Assembly (NCBI RefSeq): GCF_025150745.1
Contig: NZ_CP102282.1
Span: forward strand, 941,501-1,005,500
DNA length: 64,000 nt
From: Eubacterium ventriosum
GTDB taxonomy: Bacteria > Bacillota > Clostridia > Lachnospirales > Lachnospiraceae
Direction of reading: 5' to 3'
The position numbers and the translations under genes were made by a program. Numbering within the stretch: position 1 is the first letter of the stretch; each line of letters opens with the position of its first letter. This document shows, piece after piece, positions 34,608 to 44,088 of the stretch. The notes beneath the pieces were generated by a model, which had not been told where the DNA came from, made no database searches, and saw only the letters and a program-made list of their open reading frames with translations.

Positions 34608-37600
34608 ATGTTTAATAAAATGAAAAAAATGGTAGCAGGATTATTAGCTACAATAATGATTACAACAAATGTTTGTCCAATGTTTCCAGTAAGAGCTGCA
34701 AGTGGAGTTGCCAGCTTGGAATCACTGGGAAAACTAGGAACAGTAAATATAGGGTCAAAGAGTGAGAGTGGAACATGGCTTCAAACTCAAGTAGATTCAA
34801 AGCCGGTTTTTTGTATGGATTTGGGAAAGGCATGCCATACGGGATATACTTACAAATCTGAATCAAAAACAATTAGTAGCGATGATTCCAGTACAAAGAA
34901 TAAGTTAGAAGCCAAGATTGGATATTGGTATGACCAAGTGAAAAAAGGTAGTAATAAGGCTTGGGTTTATGCACAGTGTCTTATCTGGAGTGTTGAAGAG
35001 GGGTGCACAAGTGAAAGTAATTTAAAAAGTGTAATAAATCAGGTTAAAAAAAATACAGGATATTATAAAGATGATTCATTATATTCAGATATTTTTGAAG
35101 TAAGTAAAAAAGTAGAATGTGATATTTATATATGGAAATATTCAGGAACTACAGATGACAGTGAAGTTCAAAAGCTGTTACAAATCAAATCAACTGATGA
35201 AGAATATAAGTATTTAGCTACAAATGGAAAAAGATACTACAGACAAAGAATAACACTTGAAAAAGTTGATGAAGATGGAAATGCGCTTCCAAAAGTTGCT
35301 TTTATGTTTACAGCTAAAAACATAAAGGAATTATATTCCTATCAGTATAATGGTTGGGGAGATTCAGTGAAAGAAGAGGCTGATGAGGATGCAACAAAGT
35401 TTAGTCAGGATGTAATGACAGATTCAAATGGAAAAATTGTATTTAGATTTACATATATATTGAATTCAAAAAAATATTATTATGTTTCTGATGATGAATT
35501 ATCAAAGATGAGTTCATCTGAGAAAAAGCAAATGAAAGACTTATTAGATGATAAAGGATATAATTATGCATCTGATTTATCTAAAGCTAGTGCTGAAAAA
35601 TTAAAAGAAGCAGATCTTGATGACCAGATGGATGATATCAGTAACAAGTATGTTATTGAGGAAGTAAATTCAGGAAATGACAATATATTAACTTCTTTTG
35701 TGGTAGATAAGGGAAATAAGAAGATAACAGATGCAACTAATAATAAAGTGACAGTGACACTGACTAAGGCTGATTCATGGACAAGAAACAGTGACGGAAA
35801 GTGGCCTGAAACTGCAGAAGAATCTTATAGCAATTATAAGCTTGCATACAAGCCTGTTCTTAAGGACAAGTATAAGAAAGTGAAATTAACTGCAGTAAAA
35901 ATTGATGAAGAAACAGGCAAGGTTGCCCAGGGTGATGCAACACTTGAAGGTGCAGTGTATGGAGTGTATTCAGACGTAGCCTGCACAAAGTTACTTAAGT
36001 CATATACAACAGACAAGAACTACCAGTTTGAAACAGATTATATGAGATGTGGAAAGACATATTATCTAAAGGAAATCACACCACCAAAGGGATATCTTAA
36101 GAATGACAAGGTGTATGACATTGTGGCTGACGGTACAAACTTCACTGCAGAATACAATTCAATTGAAAAGCAGGTTTCAGAAAGGCCAATCAAGGGTGAT
36201 GTGGCAATCATCAAGGGCATGGGTAACGGAACTGCAGGCATTGTACCATTTGAAAAGAGTGCACAGTTTCAGGTATATCTTGCAAGTGCAGGTTCATATG
36301 ACAAGGCAAAGGCAACTGAAAGAGACATTTTAACAACAGACTTAAACGGATATGCCAAGTCAAAACAGTTACCATATGGTACATATGTTGTACATCAGAT
36401 CATTGGAGCAGACAATACTGAAAAGTGTCCTGACTTTTACGTGAATGTGAAGGAAAACGGAAAGACATACAAGTATCTTTTAAACAATCCGGAATTCAAC
36501 GCATATCTAAAAATCGTAAAGAAGGATTCAAAAACAAATCAGACAGTTTTAAAGGCTGGAACAACATACCAGATTTACAAAGTTGATAAAGATGGCAAGG
36601 AAACTCTTGTGACACAGACACACAGCAATGTAAATGCAATAGAGGTTGTGGACAGATTTGTAACAGATGAAACAGGAGAAATCATTACTTACGAAAAGTT
36701 AAAAGCCGGTACATATAAGGTTTATGAAATTGAAGGTCCGGAAGGATACAGGGTAAACAGACAGCCGGTGATGGTTGAGATTAACAGTAACTCATACAAG
36801 ACAATGGTGGACAAGCTTGGCAAGGAATATCTGTACGCAGAGTGTGAGTACTATAATGATGTGACTTACGGAAAATTTACAATAAATAAAATTGGTCCTG
36901 AATTATGCAAGAAGGATGATGAAAGTGATTATGCAGATAAAAATGCGGATGGCAAAGAAAATGCAGGCTTGGAAAATAAAAACGGCAATGAGGACAAAAC
37001 AACAGTAAATGATAGCAATAAGTTAAATGACATTGCCATAAATCCATTTAACTATAAGGACACATTGCTAAATGGTGTTGTGTTTGAACTTACTGCAAGA
37101 GAAGACATCATGTCACAGGATAATCAGGGAACAGTATTGTTTAAGAAGAATTCAGTTGTTGCAAAAATTACAACAGGTGAAAGGGCAGAGTTTACAAATG
37201 ATTGCAATGGCATCTGTAATTTTGTGTTAAACGATGACGGAACAATCACACTTAATGTCCCACTTGGAGAATACACTTTAAAGGAAGTAAAGACAAAGTA
37301 TGGTTATGTTCTTCCAGAACAGTCATTCTGGGACTTAAGTTTTAAGTGGAATAACAAGGATGATGAGTATGTGTTTGACATTTCTGAAAACTCAAAGGAT
37401 GGAAAGATTGACATACACAATGACATGGTAAAGACAGACATTACACTTGAAAAGCAGGATTCAAAGACAAATGAGCCTGTTGGAAATGCAAGATTTGGAT
37501 TTTATTCAAGGGACAACATTTATGACAGGAATGGAAATGTGATTGTAGCTGTAGGTGAAAAGATTGCAACAGTTACAACTGACAAGGAAGGAAAGGCAAA

Positions 37601-38903
37601 GATTCCTTTTGATGTGCCTGCAATGGATGAAGGTTATGGAAAGATGGAAGGCAACTTAAATTCAGGAGATTACTATTTCCTTGAAGAAAGTGTTAGCAAC
37701 AGTTATTACATTAACAGGGAAAAACATCAGGTACATCTTGAATACAAGGATCAGGAAACTGCAGTTGTATCAGCAAAGGCAGTGGTTAAGGAAGACCAGA
37801 CTGAAACAGTAATCAGCAAAAGAATGATTGCATCATCAGTTGAGATTAAGGACTGCCATTTGAAAATCAGTGATGAAAACGGTAACGAAATCGTAAGCTG
37901 GATAACAGGTGACATTTCGTCAGTTAAGTTAAATGAAAAGCTTGATGAGATGGGATATGACAACGTTCATGTAGAAAAATGCGACGGTTATGCAGTTAAG
38001 ATATACGGATTACTTCATGACAGGGAATACACCTTAACTGAAACAAAACCATCAGACGGTTTCGTAACTGCAAGTGATATTATCTTTAAACTTGCGGAAA
38101 GTGATGATGCAAATGCCAAGACAAGAGTACTTATAAAAGATGGTGATGCTTTTAATGAAAATATTGACAATCAGGTGGTAATGTATGATGACACAACAAA
38201 GATTGAATTTTCAAAGACAGACATTACAAATGGAAAGGAACTTCCGGGATGTCATATGCAGGTAACTGAAAAGGACACAGGAAAGGTAATGGATGAATGG
38301 GTTTCATCAAGACAGAGCCATGTGATTGAAGGAAAGTATGCCGTGGGAAAAACTTATGTTTTAATGGAAACAAAACCAAGAGACGGATACGCAACAGCAA
38401 CAAGTATTGAATTCACGGTGGCTGATGATGGAAAAGTCCAGAAGGTAAACATGGTGGATGACACAATCAAGGTTGAATTCAACAAGATTGCATCAGACAC
38501 AAAGAAACAGCTTGGCGGTGCAAAGTACAAGGTATATGACAGCAATGGCAAAAAGGTGTATGAGTTTACAACCGGAAAGAAAGCAGAATTCATAGAAGGC
38601 ATGTTTAAGGCAGGAGAAACCTACACATTTAAGGAAGTGGATGCACCAGAGCATTACAAGGTTGCAAAGAATAAGAAAATCAAAGTTAAGGATACAGGAA
38701 AAGTTCAGAAACTTACGGTTACTGATGAAAGAATCCCTGTGGTACCTGACACACCACAGACAGGCATTAATGGAAAGACAGCAGGAATGGCAGTTTCACT
38801 TATTTCTTTATTACTTGCACTTGGATGTTTTGCATGCGTAAGAGCAAAGGATAAGTCAAAATACAATTTCAAAAAGGAGAAGGACGATGAAGAGGATAAT
38901 TAA
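34608..38903 (+). CDS. Large CnaB-repeat surface adhesin/pilin with thioester domain and sorting signal
   Basis: This 1,431-residue cell-wall protein has a signal peptide (about residues 1-31). An N-terminal thioester-type domain shows PVFCMDLG with the reactive Cys near residue 69 and the partner Gln in AQCLIWSVEEG. A long series of CnaB/SpaA-type Ig-like domains follows, several with a starting Lys and a closing Glu (YTLTETKP, YTFKEVDAP, YKVYEIEGP) able to form isopeptide bonds. The C terminus has TPQTG, a hydrophobic segment and a basic/acidic tail, a sortase signal. Thioester domains attach covalently to host amines. Its 3' end overlaps the sortase gene, its likely anchoring enzyme. ATG 34608 follows AAGGAAAGAGG. 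Confidence 0.9.
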   Translation: MFNKMKKMVAGLLATIMITTNVCPMFPVRAASGVASLESLGKLGTVNIGSKSESGTWLQTQVDSKPVFCMDLGKACHTGYTYKSESKTISSDDSSTKNKLEAKIGYWYDQVKKGSNKAWVYAQCLIWSVEEGCTSESNLKSVINQVKKNTGYYKDDSLYSDIFEVSKKVECDIYIWKYSGTTDDSEVQKLLQIKSTDEEYKYLATNGKRYYRQRITLEKVDEDGNALPKVAFMFTAKNIKELYSYQYNGWGDSVKEEADEDATKFSQDVMTDSNGKIVFRFTYILNSKKYYYVSDDELSKMSSSEKKQMKDLLDDKGYNYASDLSKASAEKLKEADLDDQMDDISNKYVIEEVNSGNDNILTSFVVDKGNKKITDATNNKVTVTLTKADSWTRNSDGKWPETAEESYSNYKLAYKPVLKDKYKKVKLTAVKIDEETGKVAQGDATLEGAVYGVYSDVACTKLLKSYTTDKNYQFETDYMRCGKTYYLKEITPPKGYLKNDKVYDIVADGTNFTAEYNSIEKQVSERPIKGDVAIIKGMGNGTAGIVPFEKSAQFQVYLASAGSYDKAKATERDILTTDLNGYAKSKQLPYGTYVVHQIIGADNTEKCPDFYVNVKENGKTYKYLLNNPEFNAYLKIVKKDSKTNQTVLKAGTTYQIYKVDKDGKETLVTQTHSNVNAIEVVDRFVTDETGEIITYEKLKAGTYKVYEIEGPEGYRVNRQPVMVEINSNSYKTMVDKLGKEYLYAECEYYNDVTYGKFTINKIGPELCKKDDESDYADKNADGKENAGLENKNGNEDKTTVNDSNKLNDIAINPFNYKDTLLNGVVFELTAREDIMSQDNQGTVLFKKNSVVAKITTGERAEFTNDCNGICNFVLNDDGTITLNVPLGEYTLKEVKTKYGYVLPEQSFWDLSFKWNNKDDEYVFDISENSKDGKIDIHNDMVKTDITLEKQDSKTNEPVGNARFGFYSRDNIYDRNGNVIVAVGEKIATVTTDKEGKAKIPFDVPAMDEGYGKMEGNLNSGDYYFLEESVSNSYYINREKHQVHLEYKDQETAVVSAKAVVKEDQTETVISKRMIASSVEIKDCHLKISDENGNEIVSWITGDISSVKLNEKLDEMGYDNVHVEKCDGYAVKIYGLLHDREYTLTETKPSDGFVTASDIIFKLAESDDANAKTRVLIKDGDAFNENIDNQVVMYDDTTKIEFSKTDITNGKELPGCHMQVTEKDTGKVMDEWVSSRQSHVIEGKYAVGKTYVLMETKPRDGYATATSIEFTVADDGKVQKVNMVDDTIKVEFNKIASDTKKQLGGAKYKVYDSNGKKVYEFTTGKKAEFIEGMFKAGETYTFKEVDAPEHYKVAKNKKIKVKDTGKVQKLTVTDERIPVVPDTPQTGINGKTAGMAVSLISLLLALGCFACVRAKDKSKYNFKKEKDDEEDN

Positions 38904-39588
38904 AATATCTGTGATACTTCTTTTAGTGGGGATGGCTGTGATTGCAGCTGTCCCTTTTTTGAAGGAAAAAAGAGCAGAGAAAAAGTATGAGAATGATTTT
39001 AAGAACATACAGGAGAGCGTGATAGAAAAGAAGTCAGATGCAAATGGTCTTGTAAAGAAAAACAAGGACTGTATAGGTTATGTGGAAATACCGGGAACAA
39101 CCATAAGTTATCCTGTGATGCAGACAAAGGACAATCCGGATTTTTATTTGAATCATGATTTTAACAGGAATTACAGTTTTTATGGAACACCATATTTAAG
39201 TGCATACTGTGATGTGACAAAATCAGACAACCTGCTTATTTACGGTCATAACATAAACGGAGGAAAAATGTTTGGAGCGCTGGAACAGTATAAGGATAAG
39301 GAGTTTTTTAATAAGCACAGGAAGATATATTTTACAACAGATAAAAAGAGGGAGTATGAAGTGTTTGCAGTGATGTGTGTTAACATACATGAGTTTGAGT
39401 ACTGGAAATTTGTTATGGCAAGGAATAAGAAAGAGTATGACGAGTTAGTTGACAAGATGGAAGAGCATAGTTTGTGGAGAAGGGAAAATAAGCCAAAGTA
39501 CGGAGACCAGATGCTGATGTTGTCTACTTGCGATAATAAAAAAGGGGATAATTGGAGAATTGTGGTTATTGGAAAAGAAATATTTTAA
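38887..39588 (+). CDS. Class B sortase paired with the CnaB adhesin
   Basis: This 233-residue transpeptidase has one N-terminal membrane segment (about residues 5-22). The catalytic His lies in IYGHNINGG, the Cys in MLSTCDNK and the Arg in NWRIVV. The CEB-type spacing and the class B pattern (GYVEIPGTTISYPVMQ, DNPDFYLNHDF) are clear. It overlaps the end of the adhesin gene by 17 bases, so the two are co-translated; the TPQTG signal is the probable substrate. It is shorter than the chromosomal sortase at 16885-17955, which has a longer tail and linker. Confidence 0.93.
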   Translation: MKRIIKISVILLLVGMAVIAAVPFLKEKRAEKKYENDFKNIQESVIEKKSDANGLVKKNKDCIGYVEIPGTTISYPVMQTKDNPDFYLNHDFNRNYSFYGTPYLSAYCDVTKSDNLLIYGHNINGGKMFGALEQYKDKEFFNKHRKIYFTTDKKREYEVFAVMCVNIHEFEYWKFVMARNKKEYDELVDKMEEHSLWRRENKPKYGDQMLMLSTCDNKKGDNWRIVVIGKEIF

Positions 39589-39600
39589 AAATAGTAAAAT

Positions 39601-39646
39601 AATCTGGTAGTATCTACAGATAAAATAAGTAAAATACTACCAGATT
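39601..39646. terminator. Bidirectional hairpin between convergent sortase and agrB genes
   Basis: AATCTGGTAGTAT (39601-39613) is a perfect inverted repeat of ATACTACCAGATT (39634-39646). The T-runs are modest on both sides, but the position between two gene ends fits a shared terminator. Confidence 0.7.
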
Positions 39647-39664
39647 ACAATTTTGTACAGATTG

Positions 39665-40255
39665 TTAAGTGCCTTTGATATTATGTGTTAACTCAACTTT
39701 TATTTTAAGTGTTTTTTCTAAAATAACTAGAATGGCTGCCAAATCAATAGATGTAAAAAGCGTAGTAGAATATAGAAAATATTTTGTAAAAAATAAAACG
39801 ATTCCAATAAAAAGGATCACCAGTAAGGCTACACGTTTAATTTTTGTGTATTGAATAATTTCGAAATTCTCCAAACAACGAGTCTGATTTCCTTCTGTTT
39901 GAGTAAAAAACAAGTAAATAAAATTTGCAAAAGATATTATTATTAAAATAACAATATTTTTATAAAAAAATGGTTGACTAACCAGCAAAATAACAATAAT
40001 TATGTTAGAAATCACATAGCAAAGAAAACGCGATTTACAATGGAATCCACCACAATATGAACGTAACGGTATGAAAGATATTAGAAAAAATAGCAATATA
40101 TCTGTTTTTTTGACTATATATGAAAGAAATAATGCTGTTAAAAAATTTGCGATTATCATAAAACCATTATTTAAACCATAAATGTAAAATTCCTTATTTT
40201 CGCTAATAATTTTTTTCTCTATCATTTTGTCAACTAAATAATCTGTAATTACCAT
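39665..40255 (-). CDS. agrB: AgrB-family peptide-processing membrane protease
   Basis: This 196-residue polytopic membrane protein cuts and cyclises an AgrD peptide into an autoinducing thiolactone. The catalytic His and Cys are in YCGGFHCKSRFLCY, with the usual seven-residue spacing (H then C), and the preceding Arg/Ser region is conserved. Four to six hydrophobic segments follow. It starts two bases after the agrD stop codon, so the two genes are translated together. They run opposite to the regulatory genes downstream on the + strand. Confidence 0.9.
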   Translation of the reverse strand: MVITDYLVDKMIEKKIISENKEFYIYGLNNGFMIIANFLTALFLSYIVKKTDILLFFLISFIPLRSYCGGFHCKSRFLCYVISNIIIVILLVSQPFFYKNIVILIIISFANFIYLFFTQTEGNQTRCLENFEIIQYTKIKRVALLVILFIGIVLFFTKYFLYSTTLFTSIDLAAILVILEKTLKIKVELTHNIKGT

Positions 40256-40257
40256 AA

Positions 40258-40425
40258 CTAAAATTTCCTTAATTTTTTAGCATTTTCAGGTAATTTTTCT
40301 TCGTGTAATACATACCAACATCTTTGATTGGATGCGACAGTAGTAATGACTAATGCAAATGTGGCAAATGAAGAAAGCATTTTTATATTTGCATTTGAAA
40401 TGAATTTTTTAAGAATTGCCTTCAT
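40258..40425 (-). CDS. agrD: AgrD-type cyclic autoinducer peptide precursor
   Basis: This 55-residue precursor has an amphipathic N-terminal leader (MKAILKKFISNANIKMLSSF), a hydrophobic stretch, the core around NQRCWYVL and a charged tail (HEEKLPENAKK). Cys36 would close the thiolactone; by analogy with other AgrD peptides the ring would be the five residues Cys-Trp-Tyr-Val-Leu, but the N-terminal cut is not predictable. AGGAGG lies seven bases before the ATG at 40425. The open frame continues upstream to 40581 but only the inner start has a ribosome-binding site. Confidence 0.88.
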   Translation of the reverse strand: MKAILKKFISNANIKMLSSFATFALVITTVASNQRCWYVLHEEKLPENAKKLRKF

Positions 40426-40622
40426 AAATAAACCTCCTTTTTTATTTTGATAAATATTATCACAAATGATGCAAAAAAAACGAAATTGTAATAAAAGGTA
40501 TTTTATATGTAATATTTTCACAAAAAATATATAAAATATTGTCGAAAGTAGCACTATATATAGACCTAGTTTTGAAAACAAACGAGTAAAATTGTAGCAG
40601 GACTATATATGGGAGGAGTGCT

Positions 40623-40853
40623 ATGACTTCAAATGAAGCAATCTGTAAGAGAATATCAGATTTGTGTAAGGAACAAAATATTACTTATTATGCATTAGCA
40701 TCTCGTGCGGCTATTCCAAAATCTACACTCATGAACATATTGTCTGGTACTAATACAACTGTTGCTACCATTAATAAAATATGTAGTGGTTTAGGAATAA
40801 CGATGTATGAGTTTTTTCAGTCAGAGTATTTTGAAGATTGTGAAGATGATTAA
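40623..40853 (+). CDS. Small XRE-family DNA-binding protein
   Basis: This 76-residue protein consists almost entirely of a Cro/C1 helix-turn-helix: ISDLCKEQNITYYALASRAA, then PKSTLMNILSGTNTTVATI. It starts after GGGAGGAG and ends 16 bases before the first LytTR regulator, so it heads the regulatory operon. It is divergent from agrD, and the 200-base AT-rich gap between them probably holds both promoters. A short motif (GTAGCA followed by ACTATATAT) occurs twice there, at about 40547 and 40597. Confidence 0.88.
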   Translation: MTSNEAICKRISDLCKEQNITYYALASRAAIPKSTLMNILSGTNTTVATINKICSGLGITMYEFFQSEYFEDCEDD

Positions 40854-40869
40854 TATGAAGGGGAGAAAA

Positions 40870-41574
40870 ATGTTACGTTTGGCAGTTTGTGATGATGATA
40901 AAATTGTTGTAGAACAAATAGAGTCATATATAGAACAATTAAAAGAATTATCTATAGTATATGAGGTGTACTTTTCAACAGAAGAATTTTACGGTCACAT
41001 GTTTGAATTAGATTTTGATGTATACTTTCTAGATATAGAAATTGCAGACAAATCAGGAATAGAATTGGCTAAAAAAATAAGACAGGCAAATCAATATGCA
41101 GTGATTGTATTTATAACCAGTTATTCTAAATATGTTATAGATGTGTTTGATGTCAATACCTTTAATTTTATTTTAAAGCCATTGACGTATGAAAAATTCA
41201 AAAAAACTATATGTAAAGTATCTGACTATATTTTTACTTCTAAAACTAATTTTGTCTTTATGCATAACAAAAATCAGTATGCTATTCCTTATCATAATAT
41301 TATTTACATAGAAAAGAGAAAACGTAAAGCATATATTTATACAAATTCTGGGTATGTGTATAAATGCAATATGACTATGGAACAAATTATAGAACGACTT
41401 ACGACAAATAGATTTGCAAAAATAAATCGAGGATGTATCGTTAATTTGGCAATGATTGATGAAATTATAAGAGAAGAAATTCATTTGCTAAATGGGGAAA
41501 TTCTATATATAGCACGAGATTGTAAAATGGACATAAAAGAAAAGCATCTAAATTATTTTAGAAAAATGATATAA
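40870..41574 (+). CDS. LytTR-type response regulator 1 (AgrA-like)
   Basis: This 234-residue response regulator has an N-terminal receiver domain (residues 1-120: LAVCDDDK acidic pocket, phosphoryl Asp in VYFLDIEIAD, Lys in ILKPLTY). The C-terminal LytTR DNA-binding domain (about 135-234: NIIYIEKRKRKAYIYT and RFAKINRGCIVNLAMIDEI) follows. AgrA-type proteins of this class activate agr and downstream peptide genes after phosphorylation by an AgrC kinase. ATG 40870 follows GGGGAGAAAA; the frame is open further upstream through the end of the XRE gene. Confidence 0.92.
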   Translation: MLRLAVCDDDKIVVEQIESYIEQLKELSIVYEVYFSTEEFYGHMFELDFDVYFLDIEIADKSGIELAKKIRQANQYAVIVFITSYSKYVIDVFDVNTFNFILKPLTYEKFKKTICKVSDYIFTSKTNFVFMHNKNQYAIPYHNIIYIEKRKRKAYIYTNSGYVYKCNMTMEQIIERLTTNRFAKINRGCIVNLAMIDEIIREEIHLLNGEILYIARDCKMDIKEKHLNYFRKMI

Positions 41575-41677
41575 TAAATCTGCAAGATAAGTATAAAAGA
41601 GTACATTTATTAGGCTGATTTAGATAGGTAAGTGTGTTATAATTACAAAGTCATTAAATCTAAAGGAGAGACAGAGG

Positions 41678-42385
41678 ATGAAAATTGCAATATGTGATGA
41701 TGACACAAATGTAATTGAGCAAATAGAACAATATATTGAAAACATTAATGATAAGTCATTGGAATACGAAGTATTTTTTAGTGCAGAGGAGTTAAAATGG
41801 TATATAACTAAAAACGATGCAAAATTTGATTTGTTTATATTAGATATTGAGATGAAAGAAGTGTCTGGAATAGATTTTGCAAAAAATCTTCGTGAGAAAG
41901 ATATGGATACGTTAATTGTTTTTATGACAAGTCATTCTAAATATGTATTTGAAGTGTTTGATGCAATAACATTTGACTTTATTGAAAAACCGTTGACTTT
42001 TGAAAAAATGAAAAATATGTTGGAAAAAGCAAAAAAGTATCTGGGTATGGCACAAAAAAGATTTGTGTTTTCTTATAGAAAAAATAGTTATAGTATTGCT
42101 TTTTCAAATATTAACTATTTAGAGAAAGCAGGTAGAAAAGTATGGATATATACGACGGATGACAAAAAATATCAGTCTAATATGACATTGGAAGAAATAG
42201 TGTCACAATTAGATGCTGAAATGTTTGGGCTATTGAATAGATCTTTGATTGTAAATATTTCAAAGATTGAAGGATTTATAGGTGAAAATGTAATCATACA
42301 AGGTGGAAAAATGCTATATGTAAGTAGAGATTATAAAAAAGAACTTAAGAAAAAACACTTAGATTATTTAAGGGGGCAAGTATAA
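41678..42385 (+). CDS. LytTR-type response regulator 2 (AgrA-like)
   Basis: This 235-residue paralogue of the preceding regulator has the same domain order: receiver with CDDDT, phosphoryl Asp in FILDIEMKE and Lys in IEKPLTF, then LytTR (NINYLEKAGRKVWIYT, AEMFGLLNRSLIVNISKI). The two proteins are clearly related along their length but well diverged, so this is an old duplication. It has its own upstream region (TTATAAT near 41640) and AAAGGAGAGACAG as ribosome-binding site. The histidine kinase follows two bases after its stop. Confidence 0.92.
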   Translation: MKIAICDDDTNVIEQIEQYIENINDKSLEYEVFFSAEELKWYITKNDAKFDLFILDIEMKEVSGIDFAKNLREKDMDTLIVFMTSHSKYVFEVFDAITFDFIEKPLTFEKMKNMLEKAKKYLGMAQKRFVFSYRKNSYSIAFSNINYLEKAGRKVWIYTTDDKKYQSNMTLEEIVSQLDAEMFGLLNRSLIVNISKIEGFIGENVIIQGGKMLYVSRDYKKELKKKHLDYLRGQV

Positions 42386-42387
42386 GC

Positions 42388-43647
42388 GTGATTTACGATA
42401 TTATAATAAATTTAATTGATTATTTAATCATTTTTAAATATTTCAATTGCTTTGGCAAAAAAAGAAATTTGAAAAAGAAATATTGCATTAGTATTTTTTT
42501 CAGTTGTATTGTATTAGTAAGTGTAATTAATCAGTTGCAGAATCAGTATATAAATCTTATTTTATGCATATTAATGATTTATTTATACAGTTTATCCTTT
42601 TCATATGGAATATCTTATCATATTGTTTTGCCTATTCTGTATATTGGGTTTGGAATTGTGGCTGAACTAATAGGATTCATTATTTTAAATGTTTCAGGAA
42701 GTATATTACCATATCCAGTTCAATATTATGGCAGTTCATTCATCTGTGAATTTATTCGCTATTTGATTGTTTGCGTTTTTTGCAGTATCAAAAAAATAAA
42801 GCTTCCAAAATTATCTTTCAAAATAGGTAAATTTCTGGTGATTATCCCGATTTCAAGTATTATTATATGTTGTATTGCAATTAATATTATTCAAAATAGT
42901 AAAAATAATCTAGTTAATATGATGTGTATGGTAATAATTATTATGACAATTACTAGTAATATTTTGATGTTTAAAATGTTTTTTAAAGTAATAGATACAT
43001 TATCAGATAATTATGAAAAAGAAATGTTATTACTAGAAGCAGAAGCAAAAGAACAATATTATCAGGAACTAGAAAAGAGTAGCAGAGAAGTACGCAAAAT
43101 CAAACATGATTTAAAAAATATGTTATTAGCAATATGTGGAAAAGCAAAAAAGCAGAATGAGATTTCAGAAGAAATTTATAAAATTATTAAGGAATTGGAT
43201 GAAAGCGACAAAAAAATATATACATCTAATGTGGTTATCAATACAATAATAAATCACAAGATTAGTCAGGCAAAAAAATTAGAGATAAAGACAGATGTAA
43301 ATATTAAAGTGTCAAAAGCTATTCATATAGACTATAAAGACGCTGGAATTTTGTTAGGAAATATATTAGATAATGCAATAGAAGCGTGTGAAAAGATAAA
43401 AAAGAAAGAGAGATGGATTAAAATAGACATGCTTCATAATAAGAATACATTGTTTATTGAAGTATGCAATAGTAAAGGAAAGGAGCTAACAAATATCAGT
43501 AAAAGCAGTAAAAGTGATGCTCATAATCATGGAATAGGAATATCAAGTATAAAGGCTATTACAAAGAAGTATGATGGTTATGTAGAATTTGTCGATAAAG
43601 GAGAAGAATTTGAGGTTGTCGTGAACTTATACGGAATGAGTTTTTAA
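42388..43647 (+). CDS. GHKL-type sensor histidine kinase (AgrC-like)
   Basis: This 419-residue membrane kinase has six or so N-terminal transmembrane segments (about residues 1-205) and then a dimerisation helix with the phospho-acceptor in RKIKHDLKNML. The GHKL ATPase domain has the N box LGNILDNAIEAC and the G box NHGIGISSIKAI. This is the layout of AgrC, which senses cyclic peptides in the membrane. The GTG start at 42388 follows AAGGGGGCAAG. Only one kinase is present for two regulators, so it may phosphorylate both. Confidence 0.92.
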   Translation: MIYDIIINLIDYLIIFKYFNCFGKKRNLKKKYCISIFFSCIVLVSVINQLQNQYINLILCILMIYLYSLSFSYGISYHIVLPILYIGFGIVAELIGFIILNVSGSILPYPVQYYGSSFICEFIRYLIVCVFCSIKKIKLPKLSFKIGKFLVIIPISSIIICCIAINIIQNSKNNLVNMMCMVIIIMTITSNILMFKMFFKVIDTLSDNYEKEMLLLEAEAKEQYYQELEKSSREVRKIKHDLKNMLLAICGKAKKQNEISEEIYKIIKELDESDKKIYTSNVVINTIINHKISQAKKLEIKTDVNIKVSKAIHIDYKDAGILLGNILDNAIEACEKIKKKERWIKIDMLHNKNTLFIEVCNSKGKELTNISKSSKSDAHNHGIGISSIKAITKKYDGYVEFVDKGEEFEVVVNLYGMSF

Positions 43648-43814
43648 AATAAAGTATATAGATTACACATTTTTAATGAGTAGAGGTTGTTTTTAGGAAG
43701 AGTATGTAGAAATATGTGCTCTTTTTTGAATATTAGCATATAGAAAATTATATTGAAAAGCGAAATTGTTGAGAGATGCCGATTTTTTGGAGGGTATTTT
43801 GTGAGGGCTAATTA

Positions 43815-44088
43815 ATGAGTTTGGTAACTCCAGATATTCTTCTAGTATTATTAGTTTTGATAATTTTTTTTTCTAGAAAAGTTTTTTGGAGTTGTACAAA
43901 CAAAAATAAGTGATATTAAGACATACAAAAAGGTAAGTGCATCAAAGATTGAAAAATTCATCATCGTATTCATTGTAATAGTATTCTTCGGCAACAAAAT
44001 AGATTATGTTTGTAAAATTAGAACCACTCATGTCCTTGAAAAAATCAGTAGTTATTGTTCTAAAAGGAGTGTTCGTATAATTTTTTAG
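43815..44088 (+). pseudogene. Small two-segment membrane protein broken at a T9 run
   Basis: An ORF starts at ATG 43815 with TGAGGG as ribosome-binding site and begins MSLVTPDILLVLLVLIIFF, a transmembrane helix. It stops after 32 codons. Removing one T from the nine-T run at 43864-43872 would open a continuous frame of about 90 codons to the TAG at 44086, with a second hydrophobic segment (KFIIVFIVIVFFGNK). This suggests a frameshifted, phase-variable or misread gene. I do not recognise the product. Confidence 0.45.
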
